Shown: piece by piece, positions 1 to 8,206 of the stretch
Numbering within the stretch: the stretch's first letter is position 1
Layout of the letters: each line of letters opens with the position of its first letter
NCBI GenBank assembly: GCA_036278755.1
Contig: DASUKL010000040.1
Coordinates: 1-28,315 of the forward strand
DNA length: 28,315 nucleotides
Source: DASUKL01 sp036278755
GTDB lineage: Bacteria > Chloroflexota > Limnocylindria > Limnocylindrales > CSP1-4
Direction: 5' to 3'
Notes under the pieces: generated by a model
What the model saw: the letters and a program-made list of their open reading frames with translations, nothing else
Told to the model about the DNA's origin: nothing
Database searches by the model: none
Made by a program: the position numbers and the translations under genes

Positions 1-578
1 GGAACGAGGCCTCGGTGGTAACGCTCCATGAGGGCGTTGATCGCGGCGCGGGCCTCGCGCCAGTCGGGCTGGTCGCCCAGGACGTCGGGATTCGGGCCCC
101 AGCGCTTGATCTGGCTCATGGCCAGCGTCACCGCGTCGTGCTGGAGGCGGCGGAGGTGACCGGGGTCGATGACCCCGATGACCAGATAACGCCGGACCTG
201 GTCGAAGGGCGCATACCAGCGGCCGACCTTGATCCGGTCGCCTTCGCGGAGCGACTCCAGCCACTCGTCGTCGCCCACCGGGAAGCGCTCGTGCTCGCGC
301 CGATGCTCGGGCAGGGCCACTCGAAGCCCAGGCAGGGCCCGGGAGGGGAAGCGGCCGTCCTGTTCGGCTTCGGCGTAGCAGATGGGGCAGCTCGGCAGGT
401 CGGCCAGCTCGGGCGGCGGAGCCCCGTAGGTCAGGCCGCAACGCCGGCAGAACGTCGCCTCGGCTCGATTGGACTCGAGGCCGCAGCGGAGGCAGGTGGG
501 CAGTCGGGAAGTCGGGACGCCCGGCTCGGCCTTCGCCCGGGGCGCCCTCGCACGATCGAGGATCACGTGGTCAAGCAT
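1..578 (-). CDS. zinc-ribbon protein of unknown function (3' end outside window)
   Basis: The minus frame is open from an ATG at 578 to the left edge, giving 192 residues with the C-terminus missing. It starts MLDHVILDRA. Residues 29-47 carry a C-x2-C-x11-C-x2-C zinc ribbon (C29, C32, C44, C47), followed by another CxxC at 64-67 (CPIC) without an obvious second half. The rest is a soluble region rich in Arg, Glu and Trp (GDRIKVGRWYAPFDQVRRYL near residues 115-134), with no membrane segment or signal peptide. I do not recognise the family. It could be a DUF protein with a nucleic-acid or protein-binding zinc finger. A TACTAT -10-like box lies on the minus strand at 603-608, 24 nt before the ATG. 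The frame shows consistent codon bias with no stop, so I believe it is real although it is truncated. Confidence 0.7.
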   Translation of the reverse strand, partial: MLDHVILDRARAPRAKAEPGVPTSRLPTCLRCGLESNRAEATFCRRCGLTYGAPPPELADLPSCPICYAEAEQDGRFPSRALPGLRVALPEHRREHERFPVGDDEWLESLREGDRIKVGRWYAPFDQVRRYLVIGVIDPGHLRRLQHDAVTLAMSQIKRWGPNPDVLGDQPDWREARAAINALMERYHRGLV

Positions 579-1218
579 CGCCGCCCGCCCCCGCGGCGGG
601 CCATAGTACGGACGATCATCGACCCCTGCGATGGTCCCGAGTCGGTGCCGCTCGACACCGGGGCCTTGTCTCGAAGTCCGCGCTGACTCGCCGGCGCGAC
701 CGGCTTCCCCCACGGTGTGATCACTGCCAGTCGTGGATCCGGCCCTGACCCTGCACGATCCCGGGCCCGGCCTGCAGCTGGAGCAGTGGTTCGAGCGTGC
801 TCACACCCCCGAGCGAGTCCTGGGAGTGATCCGGACCTCCGCGCCTACCCACCGGCCGCTGGCCGCCGGCGGGCGTGGGTCGCTCTCCCGTCGATCGCCA
901 CCTCGGAGAGTCGACCCGTGACCCTCCCGCCCGAAGTCTTCCGGCCTCGCCCGGAGTCGCCTGCTGCATGGCGCCAGGGGCTCGGGGCCCACAGGACGGC
1001 GCTCCGTCGAGGCTCGACCCGTCGGCGACAGACCTTGGCCGCAGGCTCAGGCGCCCGATGCATGCGCTGGGCCCGGTGGAGCGACCCGGTCGCGCTCGAA
1101 CCCCCGCCTCCCCGCCGGCGGACCCTGCCGCCCCATGGCTTACGAACCGGCTTCCTCGTGGGCCATGCACCAGGCGACTCCGCGGAGGAGGAGAGGAGGT
1201 GCGGACCTCCGGGCGACC
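579..1218. other. about 640 bp without a convincing gene
   Basis: This stretch lies between the 5' end of the zinc-ribbon gene and the 3' end of ligD. Several frames are open because of the GC content, but they are Arg/Pro/Gly/Ser-rich low-complexity translations with no recognisable motif. The one segment with somewhat protein-like composition is the end of the minus frame finishing at 721 (STLEPLLQLQAGPG, then a stop). It might be the remnant of a lost gene tail. I see no RNA gene, insertion-sequence end or clear terminator here. Confidence 0.4.
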
Positions 1219-3279
1219 CTACAGCTTCGGCAGCTCCTGGTCGAAGGCCAGGGCCCCGGCGAAGAGGTCGCCGCGCTCCGCGAGCCGCTCGGGCAGCGTC
1301 ACGATCGTCCAGCGGTCCGGGCGGAGGGCGGGATCGTCGAGCTCCTCCCAGGCGATCGGCGCCGAGACGGAAGCCATGGCCGTCGGCCGCACGGCGTACG
1401 GCGCGGCGAGCGTCTTGTTGGGGGCATTCTGGGTGAAGTCGAGCCGCGCCCGACCACCGCGTTCCGCCACGGTCCACTCCCAGCTGATGAGGTCGGGGAC
1501 CTGCGATCCCACGGCTCGCGAGAGACGCTCGACCCAGTCGGACGTCTCGCGGAAGGAGTAGCGCGGGGCGATCGGCAGGTAGACGTGCACCCCGCGCTTG
1601 CCGGTCACCTTGGGGTAGGCCCGCAGCCCCAGATGGCCCAGGGCCGTCCGATACAGCCGGGCCATGGCCACCACCTCCTCCCACGTCGTCAGGCTCCCCG
1701 GGTCGATGTCGATGAGGGCCCAGCTCGGCCGGTCGGGTCGCCGCGTCGTCGAGGTCCAGGGGTGGAGGTCGATGGCCGCCTGGTTGGCCAGGAAGGCCAG
1801 CGTGGCCACGTGGTCGGCCACGACGTAGGTATGCGACTGCGACGGATCGTCCGACTCGTGGCGCCAGCGAGCGACCCAGTCCGGCGCGTACGTCGGGATC
1901 TCCTTGTTCCAGAAGTGGGGACCGCCCGGCCCGTCCGGCCAGCGGTCCAGGGTCAGGCCCCGATCGTGCAGGTAGGGCAGGAGGACCGGCGCGACCGTGA
2001 CGTAGTAGCGCACGAGGTCGCGCTTGGTGAGCCCGGCCTCGGGGAAGAGCGCCTTGTCGAGGTTGGTGAGATGGACCTCCCGGCCCCCGACGGTCCAGCG
2101 GCCGCTCTTGCCCAGCCGATCGAGGGCCCCGAGTTCCTCCTCCGACGCCTCCAGCGCCGATGCTGCTGCCACCGCCTCCAGCCCCGATGCCCCGGAGCCT
2201 GTCCCCCTATCGGCGACCTTGGGCTCGCCCGAACGCCCGCGCACGCCCGAACGCCCGCGCCCATCCGGCCCTCGGGCGCCCGACCCAGGCTGCGCTCCGG
2301 CCACCCGCTCCCGCACGACCGCGGCCGGGTCGCTGTCGATCTCCAGCCCCTTGAACGTGGACTGGCGGATGAGGTCGTCCCGCGTCCAGGCCGCGAACTC
2401 GACCCGAACCACGATCCGCGGCTCGACCCAGCGGGCCGTCGGTGTGCGCGGTGGTGAGACGACCGGGGGCGTCTTGACCGCCAGCGGCGCCAGATCGCGC
2501 AGCAAGCGGGAGCGTATCCGGCCGTCGAGGCCGCTGCCCACCTCGCCGGCGAACCGTAGCCCGCCATCGGCGTCGTGGACCCCCAGGAGCAGAGCGCCGA
2601 GGTCGGCGTGGCTGCCCTGGCCCGGCTCCCAGCCCAGGACCACGAACTCCTGCTCCCGGCGAGCCTTGATCTTGAGCCACGAGCCCGACCGGCGGCCCGG
2701 CTCGTACGGGCCGCTCCTCCGCTTGGCGACCAGGCCTTCCAGGCCCTGCTCCCGGACCGCCTCGAAGAAGGCCTTGCCCTCGCCCACGACGTGGCTCGTA
2801 TAACGGGCCATCCCGCCCTCCGCGATGGCCCCCTGGAGCTGCACCTTGCGCTCCTCGAGCGGCCGGTCGAGGAGCGACCGCCCATCCAGCCAGAGGAAGT
2901 CGAAGGCCTGGTAGACGATCGGCGCCCGCGGGCCGCCGGGGTCTCCGGAAGCCCGCACCTGGAGGAGCTCGAAGCTCGGCCGTCCCTCCCCGTCGAGGGC
3001 TATCACCTCGCCGTCGACGATGGCCTCGTCCGCGGACAGCCAGCCGGCCGAACGGGCCAGCTCGGGGAAGTAGTGGCCCGCGTCCTTGCGGTTGCGGGTC
3101 CACAGCCGGACCTTGCCGTCCGCGACGTGGGCCTGGACCCGATAGCCGTCCCACTTGAGCTCGAACAGCCAGGCCGGGTCGTCGAACGGTGTCCCGCCTG
3201 CCCGAGCCAGCATGGGCGGGACGAAATCGGGCATCGGCGTGCTGCGGCTCGAGCCTGGCATCAGGAGCGCAGGGTACAT
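1219..3279 (-). CDS. ligD: ATP-dependent DNA ligase D, LIG-POL type (ligD)
   Basis: This is a non-homologous end-joining ligase/polymerase of 686 residues. The N-terminal ligase domain has the nucleotidyl-transferase motif ELKWDGYR (catalytic K42), EAIVDGEVIALD, EGLVAKRR and WLKIKARR, followed by an OB-fold ending near residue 330. A low-complexity Arg/Gly/Ser/Ala linker (about 340-390) leads to an archaeo-eukaryotic primase-type polymerase domain starting VHLTNLDKALFPEAG. It has the metal-binding pair D524/D526 in LIDIDPG, and KVTGKRGVHVYLPI. The order LIG-POL without the 3'-phosphoesterase module is the Bacillus-like layout. Family members usually work with Ku, but no ku gene is in the window. 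The start is uncertain: ATGs at 3279, 3261 and 3234 are in frame. The 3261 ATG has a TACCCT box 9 nt upstream. The gene is divergent from the cupin gene. Confidence 0.95.
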   Translation of the reverse strand: MYPALLMPGSSRSTPMPDFVPPMLARAGGTPFDDPAWLFELKWDGYRVQAHVADGKVRLWTRNRKDAGHYFPELARSAGWLSADEAIVDGEVIALDGEGRPSFELLQVRASGDPGGPRAPIVYQAFDFLWLDGRSLLDRPLEERKVQLQGAIAEGGMARYTSHVVGEGKAFFEAVREQGLEGLVAKRRSGPYEPGRRSGSWLKIKARREQEFVVLGWEPGQGSHADLGALLLGVHDADGGLRFAGEVGSGLDGRIRSRLLRDLAPLAVKTPPVVSPPRTPTARWVEPRIVVRVEFAAWTRDDLIRQSTFKGLEIDSDPAAVVRERVAGAQPGSGARGPDGRGRSGVRGRSGEPKVADRGTGSGASGLEAVAAASALEASEEELGALDRLGKSGRWTVGGREVHLTNLDKALFPEAGLTKRDLVRYYVTVAPVLLPYLHDRGLTLDRWPDGPGGPHFWNKEIPTYAPDWVARWRHESDDPSQSHTYVVADHVATLAFLANQAAIDLHPWTSTTRRPDRPSWALIDIDPGSLTTWEEVVAMARLYRTALGHLGLRAYPKVTGKRGVHVYLPIAPRYSFRETSDWVERLSRAVGSQVPDLISWEWTVAERGGRARLDFTQNAPNKTLAAPYAVRPTAMASVSAPIAWEELDDPALRPDRWTIVTLPERLAERGDLFAGALAFDQELPKL
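2223..2262. repeat. short direct repeat in the ligD linker
   Basis: The motif cgcccgaacgcccgcgc occurs twice in tandem. It encodes part of the Arg/Gly-rich linker between the ligase and polymerase domains of LigD. It is likely a slippage-prone, length-variable spacer with no conserved sequence. Confidence 0.6.
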
Positions 3280-3293
3280 GGCTCGGCATCCGA

Positions 3294-3322
3294 TTGACCC
3301 CCGGCCGGGGGCTGGCTATCGT
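3294..3322 (+). promoter_or_regulatory. sigma70-type promoter for the cupin gene
   Basis: TTGACC (3294-3299) and TATCGT (3317-3322) are separated by exactly 17 nt. The predicted start is near 3329, giving a leader of roughly 45 nt before the ATG at 3375. It lies in the short interval divergent from ligD. Confidence 0.55.
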
Positions 3323-3374
3323 GCCATCAGGAGAGCGGCCGTCACCCGCTCGTTCCAGGGAGCGCTTGACCGGG

Positions 3375-4217
3375 ATGCACGTCACCTCGTCCGAGCTGCG
3401 GGTCATCCGCCGTGGCCCACTGCTCCTCCATCTGAGGCTGCTGGGCGGCATCGGCTGCGTCATCGCCGAGATCCCCGAGGCGGGGACCCGGGGCTCGTTC
3501 CTCGAGGAGCCCTGTACCGTCGCCCACTGGGGCATGGTCCTGCGCGGCACGGTGGAGCTGCGGCGGAACGGCGATCGGCTGGTCCTTCGGGCTGGCACGG
3601 TCTTCCACGTCCCGGACGGTGCGCCGGCCCATACGTTCCAGGCCGATGGACCGGCTGCCATGGTCAGCTTCGAGCCGGTCCTTGTGGGCGAACGGACCGT
3701 CGAGGCGGCCCTGGCCGAGCCCGAGGTGGGACCGATCGACACCGACGCCGAGGCCCGTCCGGCCTCCCTGGCCGCCGACGCCCCCGCGCCGACGCTCTTC
3801 GAGCCGCCCGAGGGGCCGATCACCCTGGCCGGCGCGGCCCGCTCGATCCCCATCGCCGAAGGCCGCATCACCGCCCAGGCCGCGGCCATGGGCACGTGGG
3901 TCTTCTGCGAGGCCCGGTTCGGGGCCACCAGCGGCTACGCCTCGGGCTGGTGCGACCTGCCCCACTGGGGCATGGTCCTCCGGGGCAGCCTGGCCATCGA
4001 ATGGGAACAGGACGTGGAGATGCTCCTGGCCGGCGACGTCTTCTACTGCCCGCCAGGTCCGCCGGGCCACCGCTACGAGGCCGCCGACGGGGCCACGGTC
4101 ATCGACTTCACCCCGGCCGAGGCCCTGGCCTCCGGTGGGCGAGCCATCTCCTGGCGCCCCACCCTGGCCGACCTGGCCCACCCGAACGGGAAACGACGCC
4201 GCCCCGTGACCTGCTGA
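3375..4217 (+). CDS. two-domain cupin protein (bicupin)
   Basis: This is a 280-residue cytosolic protein made of two cupin_2-type barrels. Both halves carry the identical octapeptide HWGMVLRG, at residues 51-58 and 197-204. In each it is followed by a strand region ending in an AGTVF/AGDVF turn, then xxPxGxPxH (PDGAPAHTF; PPGPPGHRY). This indicates an internal duplication. The histidines could ligate a metal, but the classical HxH of motif 1 is reduced, so enzyme activity is uncertain; a sensor or sugar/small-ligand binding role is also possible. The ATG at 3375 follows an AGGGAG (3357-3362) at 12 nt. An in-frame TTG at 3366 and a GTG at 3321 are alternatives. The gene is monocistronic, and the kinase gene begins 36 nt downstream with its own -10. 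No substrate can be assigned. Confidence 0.85.
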   Translation: MHVTSSELRVIRRGPLLLHLRLLGGIGCVIAEIPEAGTRGSFLEEPCTVAHWGMVLRGTVELRRNGDRLVLRAGTVFHVPDGAPAHTFQADGPAAMVSFEPVLVGERTVEAALAEPEVGPIDTDAEARPASLAADAPAPTLFEPPEGPITLAGAARSIPIAEGRITAQAAAMGTWVFCEARFGATSGYASGWCDLPHWGMVLRGSLAIEWEQDVEMLLAGDVFYCPPGPPGHRYEAADGATVIDFTPAEALASGGRAISWRPTLADLAHPNGKRRRPVTC

Positions 4218-4241
4218 CGCTCCGAGGAGGCCCGGGCCTGC

Positions 4242-4247
4242 TAGGTT
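4242..4247 (+). promoter_or_regulatory. -10 box TAGGTT, leaderless start of the kinase gene
   Basis: TAGGTT ends exactly 6 nt before the ATG at 4254. Transcription would therefore begin at or next to the A of the start codon. No -35 box at the usual spacing is obvious. The GAGGAGG further upstream is too far away to serve as a ribosome site. Confidence 0.55.
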
Positions 4248-4253
4248 GAGGGC

Positions 4254-6431
4254 ATGACCGATCGCGCTGCGCGGGCCGACGCCGCAGCCACTCGATCCCG
4301 GCCCGCTCGCCAACACCGGGCCGAAGCCATGGCCGAGCGGCGCCAACGCGAGACCGCGGCCCACGCGCACCTGGAAGCGGCCACCCGGCGGCTCGGCCTG
4401 CTGGCCCGCGCTGGCGCGATGGTGGGCACGAGCCTCGATGACGAGGCGACCTTGCGGGGCCTGGCCGACATCCTCGTCCCGGACGTGGCCGACTTCTGCC
4501 TCGTCGACCTCATCGAGGCCGACGGCCAGGTCCGTCGCGTGGCCGGTATCCACACCGACCCGAGCCTGGCCTCGGTGATGACCGAGGCCATCGCCGACCC
4601 GCCCACGCCCGGCGGCCCGGGGGATGTGGCGGCAGCGCTGGCCGACGGCCGGCCCCGGCTCGTCGGCTCCGTCCGGCGCTCGGTCCCCTGGTCCCGGCGC
4701 GACCCGGTCCGGGCCACCCGCCTCCGCAAGCTGGGCCTACGTTCGCTGATGATCGTGCCCCTCGTCGGGCGGGCCGGGGTGCTGGCTGCGGTCACCGTCG
4801 GTACCACCCGGGCGGAGCAGCGCTACGACGAGGACGACCTGGCCTTCGCCATGGAGCTCGCCCACCGGGCTGCCACGGCCATCGAGAACGCACGCCTGTA
4901 CCGCGAGTTGGCCCGCTTCAAGGCCGCCGTGGACGCCACGTCCGACAGCGTCCTGATGTGCGATCCCCTCAGCCTGCGGCTGACCTACATCAATCGCGGC
5001 GCGGTCGTCAGCCTGGACCGTCCCGTGCGGGCCGTGCTCCGCCTCCGGTTGACCGACCTCATCGCGGCCCAGGACGAGCCTCGGCTGCGGGAGGCCCTGG
5101 CCGGTCTGCGTCTGGGCAGCGACCCGGCCACCGTGGTGGCCACCTTCCGCCGCCGCGATGGGGCCGAATTCCCCGGCGAGGCCTCCGTCCAGCTGGTCGA
5201 GGTCGGCGGCGCGGAGCGGCTCGTTACGATCGTCCGGGACGTGAGCGAGCGCGTCGAGGCCCGGGCCCGCCTCCAGCGGCTGGCCGAATCGGAGCGCAGC
5301 CTGAGCGCGGAGCTGGGGGCCGTCATCCGGGCCATCGGCGACGCCGTCGTGGCCTATGCCGGGGACGGCCGTCTGGTCCTGGCCAACCCGGCGGCCGAGG
5401 CGCTGCTGGGCAGCCCGCCGCGGAGCCTGAGCGGGCTGCTGGCCCGCCTCCAGGACGCCGATGGGCGGCCGCCCCAGGTAGAGCGGCTGACCAACGGTCC
5501 GCTGGAGCTCCGCCTCCTGGACGCCGCGCCGCCTCGCGGTGCCGCGAGGGCCACGGCGAGGACGTCCATCACGCCTGGTCGCTGGGTCGAGACGTCTGCC
5601 TCTCGCTTCGCTCCGGCCGGCGAGCCGGTGGGCAGCGCCGCCACCGAGACCCTGTTCCTGCTCCGCGATGTGACCGAGGCTCGCGATCGACGCCTGACCC
5701 GGGAGGCCTTCTTCGGCGTTCTCTCCCACGAACTGCGCACGCCGGTCACGACCATCTACGGCAACAGTAAGCTCCTGGCTCGGGCGGCCCGGCGCAGCGC
5801 CCGCGTCCGTACCGAGGCCCTGCTCGACATCGAGTCCGAAGCCGAGCGGCTCTATCGTCTCGTGGAGGACCTCCTCGTCCTGGGCCGGTTCGAGGAGGGG
5901 CCGCGGCCGCGGGTGGGCCGCGAACCGGTCCTCCTCCAGCGGGTGGCCCCGCCCATCGTGGCGGCCGAGGCGGCCCGTCGCCCCGGCCTGACCTTCGAGA
6001 CGCGTGTCCCGGCCGGCCTGCCGCCGGTGAGCGGTGAACGGACCTCGGTCGAGCAGGTCCTCCGCAACCTCGTGGGCAACGCGGCCAAGTACAGCCCGGC
6101 CGGGACGATCACGGTGGCGGCCGAGGGCGGGCCCGGCGCCGGCGGTCAGGGCACAGGTGCCGAGAGCGGGTTCCCGGGCGGCCCGTCGGTGACCCTGCGG
6201 GTGCTCGACGAAGGTCCCGGGCTGGACGAGGCCGATCCCGCGCGCCTCTTCGAGCTCTTCTACAGGGGTCCGGACACGGCCCGCCTGGTGGCCGGGGCGG
6301 GCATCGGCCTCTTCGTCTCCAAGCGCTTGGTGGAGGCCATGGGCGGCGAGATCTGGGCGCGCTCGCGGTCCGGTGTCCAGGGGGCCGAGTTCGGGTTTAC
6401 CCTGCCTGCATTCCCGGAGGAGGATCCATGA
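4254..6431 (+). CDS. soluble GAF-PAS sensor histidine kinase
   Basis: This is a 725-residue sensor kinase with no membrane-spanning segment, so it probably senses a cytoplasmic or diffusible signal. Order: a charged N-terminal helix (1-50), a GAF domain (about 55-215, ending ELAHRAATAIENARLYREL) and two PAS-like segments (about 220-345 and 350-470). Then come the HisKA dimerisation helix with H-box FFGVLSHELRTPVTT (phospho-acceptor H492) and an ATPase domain with N-box LRNLVGNAAKYS (about 602-613), G1 DEGPGLDE and G2 GAGIGLFVSKRLVEAMGG. It overlaps the next gene, a response regulator, by ATGA, so the two form a cognate two-component pair. Translation probably starts on a leaderless message from the TAGGTT box. 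The ligand of the GAF domain cannot be read from the sequence. Confidence 0.95.
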   Translation: MTDRAARADAAATRSRPARQHRAEAMAERRQRETAAHAHLEAATRRLGLLARAGAMVGTSLDDEATLRGLADILVPDVADFCLVDLIEADGQVRRVAGIHTDPSLASVMTEAIADPPTPGGPGDVAAALADGRPRLVGSVRRSVPWSRRDPVRATRLRKLGLRSLMIVPLVGRAGVLAAVTVGTTRAEQRYDEDDLAFAMELAHRAATAIENARLYRELARFKAAVDATSDSVLMCDPLSLRLTYINRGAVVSLDRPVRAVLRLRLTDLIAAQDEPRLREALAGLRLGSDPATVVATFRRRDGAEFPGEASVQLVEVGGAERLVTIVRDVSERVEARARLQRLAESERSLSAELGAVIRAIGDAVVAYAGDGRLVLANPAAEALLGSPPRSLSGLLARLQDADGRPPQVERLTNGPLELRLLDAAPPRGAARATARTSITPGRWVETSASRFAPAGEPVGSAATETLFLLRDVTEARDRRLTREAFFGVLSHELRTPVTTIYGNSKLLARAARRSARVRTEALLDIESEAERLYRLVEDLLVLGRFEEGPRPRVGREPVLLQRVAPPIVAAEAARRPGLTFETRVPAGLPPVSGERTSVEQVLRNLVGNAAKYSPAGTITVAAEGGPGAGGQGTGAESGFPGGPSVTLRVLDEGPGLDEADPARLFELFYRGPDTARLVAGAGIGLFVSKRLVEAMGGEIWARSRSGVQGAEFGFTLPAFPEEDP

Positions 6432-7207
6432 GCAGCAAGCCCCTTGTCCTGGTCGCCGATGATGAACCGCGGATCACGAAGCTCGTCGCCCTGACGTTGG
6501 GTGACGAGGGCTTCCAGGTCGTCACAGCCTCCGGCGGCGAGGAGGCCATCGAGAAGGCCGAGGCGGTCCGGCCCGACGTCGTGCTGCTCGACATCGTGAT
6601 GCCCGACCTGGACGGGGTCGAGGTCATGCGCCGCCTCCGCGAGCGGCGGCCGGTGCCGGTCATCCTCCTGACGGCGCGTGGCGCGGCGACCGACAAGGCC
6701 AAGGGCCTGGACCTGGGGGCTGACGATTACGTGGCCAAGCCGTTCCACCCCGACGAGCTGGCGGCCCGGGTGCGGGCCGTCCTGCGGCGGGCCAATGGCA
6801 CAGGGCCTGATTCCGGACTGCTGGCCTTGGGCGACGTGGAGATCGACCTGGAGCGGCGCATCGTCCGTCGCGGCGGCGAGGTCGTGCCGTTCTCCCGAAC
6901 GGAGTGGCTGCTGCTCCAGCACCTGGCCACGAACGCCGGCAAGGTCGTGCTCCACGGCGAGCTGCTGACCAAGGTCTGGGGGCCCGAATACCGCGACGAC
7001 CTGCAGTACCTGCGGGTCTGGATCAGCCGCGTACGGCGCAAGCTCGGGGCAGCGCCGGGCGAGCCGGGACCGATCCGCACGTTCCAGGGCATCGGCTACG
7101 TCCTCGACGCGGAGGGCACCCTCGGCACGGGCGAAGCGTCGGCCGCATCCTCGTCCGATGCTTCAGCGCCACGGTCCGGCGCTTCAGCTCCGGTGTCCGA
7201 GGGGTGA
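6428..7207 (+). CDS. OmpR/KdpE-family response regulator
   Basis: This is a 259-residue transcription factor. The receiver domain (1-115) has acidic pocket D11/D12, phospho-acceptor D55 (VVLLDIVMPD), T82 and K104 (YVAKPF). A winged-helix DNA-binding domain (about 130-232) contains PFSRTEWLLLQHLATNAGKV and YLRVWISRVRRKLG, ending in IRTFQGIGYVL, typical of the OmpR/PhoB class. A low-complexity Ser/Ala/Gly tail follows. The ATG overlaps the kinase stop (ATGA) and is preceded by a strong GGAGGAGG (6417-6424), so it is translationally coupled to the kinase. Its regulon is unknown. The MutY gene follows with no gap. Confidence 0.95.
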   Translation: MSSKPLVLVADDEPRITKLVALTLGDEGFQVVTASGGEEAIEKAEAVRPDVVLLDIVMPDLDGVEVMRRLRERRPVPVILLTARGAATDKAKGLDLGADDYVAKPFHPDELAARVRAVLRRANGTGPDSGLLALGDVEIDLERRIVRRGGEVVPFSRTEWLLLQHLATNAGKVVLHGELLTKVWGPEYRDDLQYLRVWISRVRRKLGAAPGEPGPIRTFQGIGYVLDAEGTLGTGEASAASSSDASAPRSGASAPVSEG

Positions 7208-7226
7208 GCCTCCGGCCGTCGACCGC

Positions 7227-8189
7227 TTGAGCCTCTCTGGCGCCCGTCGGGTCCGGCTGCGGGCGGCAGGACTGGGCTGGTACGAGGCGCACGGCCGCAG
7301 CTTCGCCTTCCGAGGTCCGCGCGATCCCTATCTGGTCCTGGTCTCCGAGGTCATCCTCCAGCAGACCCAGGTCAGCCGGGGCGAGCCGGCCTGGCTGGCC
7401 TTCACGGCCCGCTTCCGGACCTTCGAGGCCCTGGCCCGCGCCCCCGCCGCCGAGGTGCTCCGAGCCTGGGCCGGGCTGGGCTACAACCGTCGGGCCCTGG
7501 CCCTCCAGCGGACAGCGCGCCTGGTGATGGAGCGGCACGGCGGGACGCTGCCCGACGATCTCGCCGCCCTGGAGGCGCTGCCTGGGATCGGGCCCTACAC
7601 CGCCCGCGCGGTGGCGGCCATCTGCTTCGGGCGGGCGGTGGGCCCGGTCGATACGAACGTCCGGCGGGTGCTGACGCGGCTGACCGGCGGCGAACGCCGG
7701 GTCAGACGTGACGCGGCCTCCGCGGCGCAGCTCCAGCGCCTGGCCGACGCGCTCGTGCCGCCGGATCGTCCGGCCGACTGGACGGCCGCGGTCATGGACA
7801 TCGGCTCGCTGTTCTGCCGGCCCCGCGCGCCCGACTGCCCGGCCTGCCCGCTTCGAGCCGATTGCGCCACGGCCCAGGGTGGCGGCCTTGCCACGAACGC
7901 GTCGCGCCGGGCCGCGAAGGCTCCACGGGGAGCCGAACATGCGTCGCGCCGGGCGGCCGAGGCATCGGCTCGGTACTCGGCTTCGACCCCATACCCAGCC
8001 TCGCGGCGCTGGCTGCGAGGCCGGATCGTCGATCGCCTCCGCGGTGCGTCGGCCGGCGAGTGGCTCCAGGTGGAGGAGCCGCTCGGCGACCACGATGGTC
8101 CGGCCATCGCGGCGGCCCTCGAGGCCCTGGCCCGGGACGGCCTCGTGGAGCTGGACGCCTCAGGCCGGGCGCGGCTGCCCGAGTCGTAG
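7227..8189 (+). CDS. mutY: adenine DNA glycosylase, MutY family with atypical C-terminus
   Basis: This base-excision enzyme is predicted to remove A opposite 8-oxo-G. Near the N-terminus are GWYEAHGRSFAFRG and SEVILQQTQV (catalytic Glu). Then come the helix-hairpin-helix LPGIGPYTARAVAA, the catalytic Asp in GPVDTNVRRVLTRL, and a 4Fe-4S loop C-x6-C-x2-C-x5-C (CRPRAPDCPACPLRADC). After a repetitive Ala/Arg linker, the C-terminus (about 55 residues, RGRIVDRLRGASAGEWLQ to RARLPES) looks like a winged helix. The NUDIX-like 8-oxo-G recognition domain of classical MutY is not visible. At 320 residues it is shorter than E. coli MutY (350). I chose TTG at 7227, which places the first helix as in the family. 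An ATG at 7158 is in frame but overlaps the regulator gene by 50 nt. It is probably co-transcribed with the two-component genes. Confidence 0.88.
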   Translation: MSLSGARRVRLRAAGLGWYEAHGRSFAFRGPRDPYLVLVSEVILQQTQVSRGEPAWLAFTARFRTFEALARAPAAEVLRAWAGLGYNRRALALQRTARLVMERHGGTLPDDLAALEALPGIGPYTARAVAAICFGRAVGPVDTNVRRVLTRLTGGERRVRRDAASAAQLQRLADALVPPDRPADWTAAVMDIGSLFCRPRAPDCPACPLRADCATAQGGGLATNASRRAAKAPRGAEHASRRAAEASARYSASTPYPASRRWLRGRIVDRLRGASAGEWLQVEEPLGDHDGPAIAAALEALARDGLVELDASGRARLPES

Positions 8190-8206
8190 CGTCCGGGCCG
8201 GCGAGA

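Noticed and set aside
721..1436. Overlapping open frames on both strands (149 aa minus, 239 aa plus) in the stretch before ligD
   Set aside because: Arg/Pro/Ser/Gly-rich translations with no motif, no ribosome site and no -10 at a fitting distance. Open only because of GC content. The minus-strand tail has gene-like codon bias for about 28 codons but no supporting body.
2207..3928. 573-aa minus-strand frame across ligD and cupin genes
   Set aside because: Antisense to the cupin gene and out of frame with ligD, with no motif.
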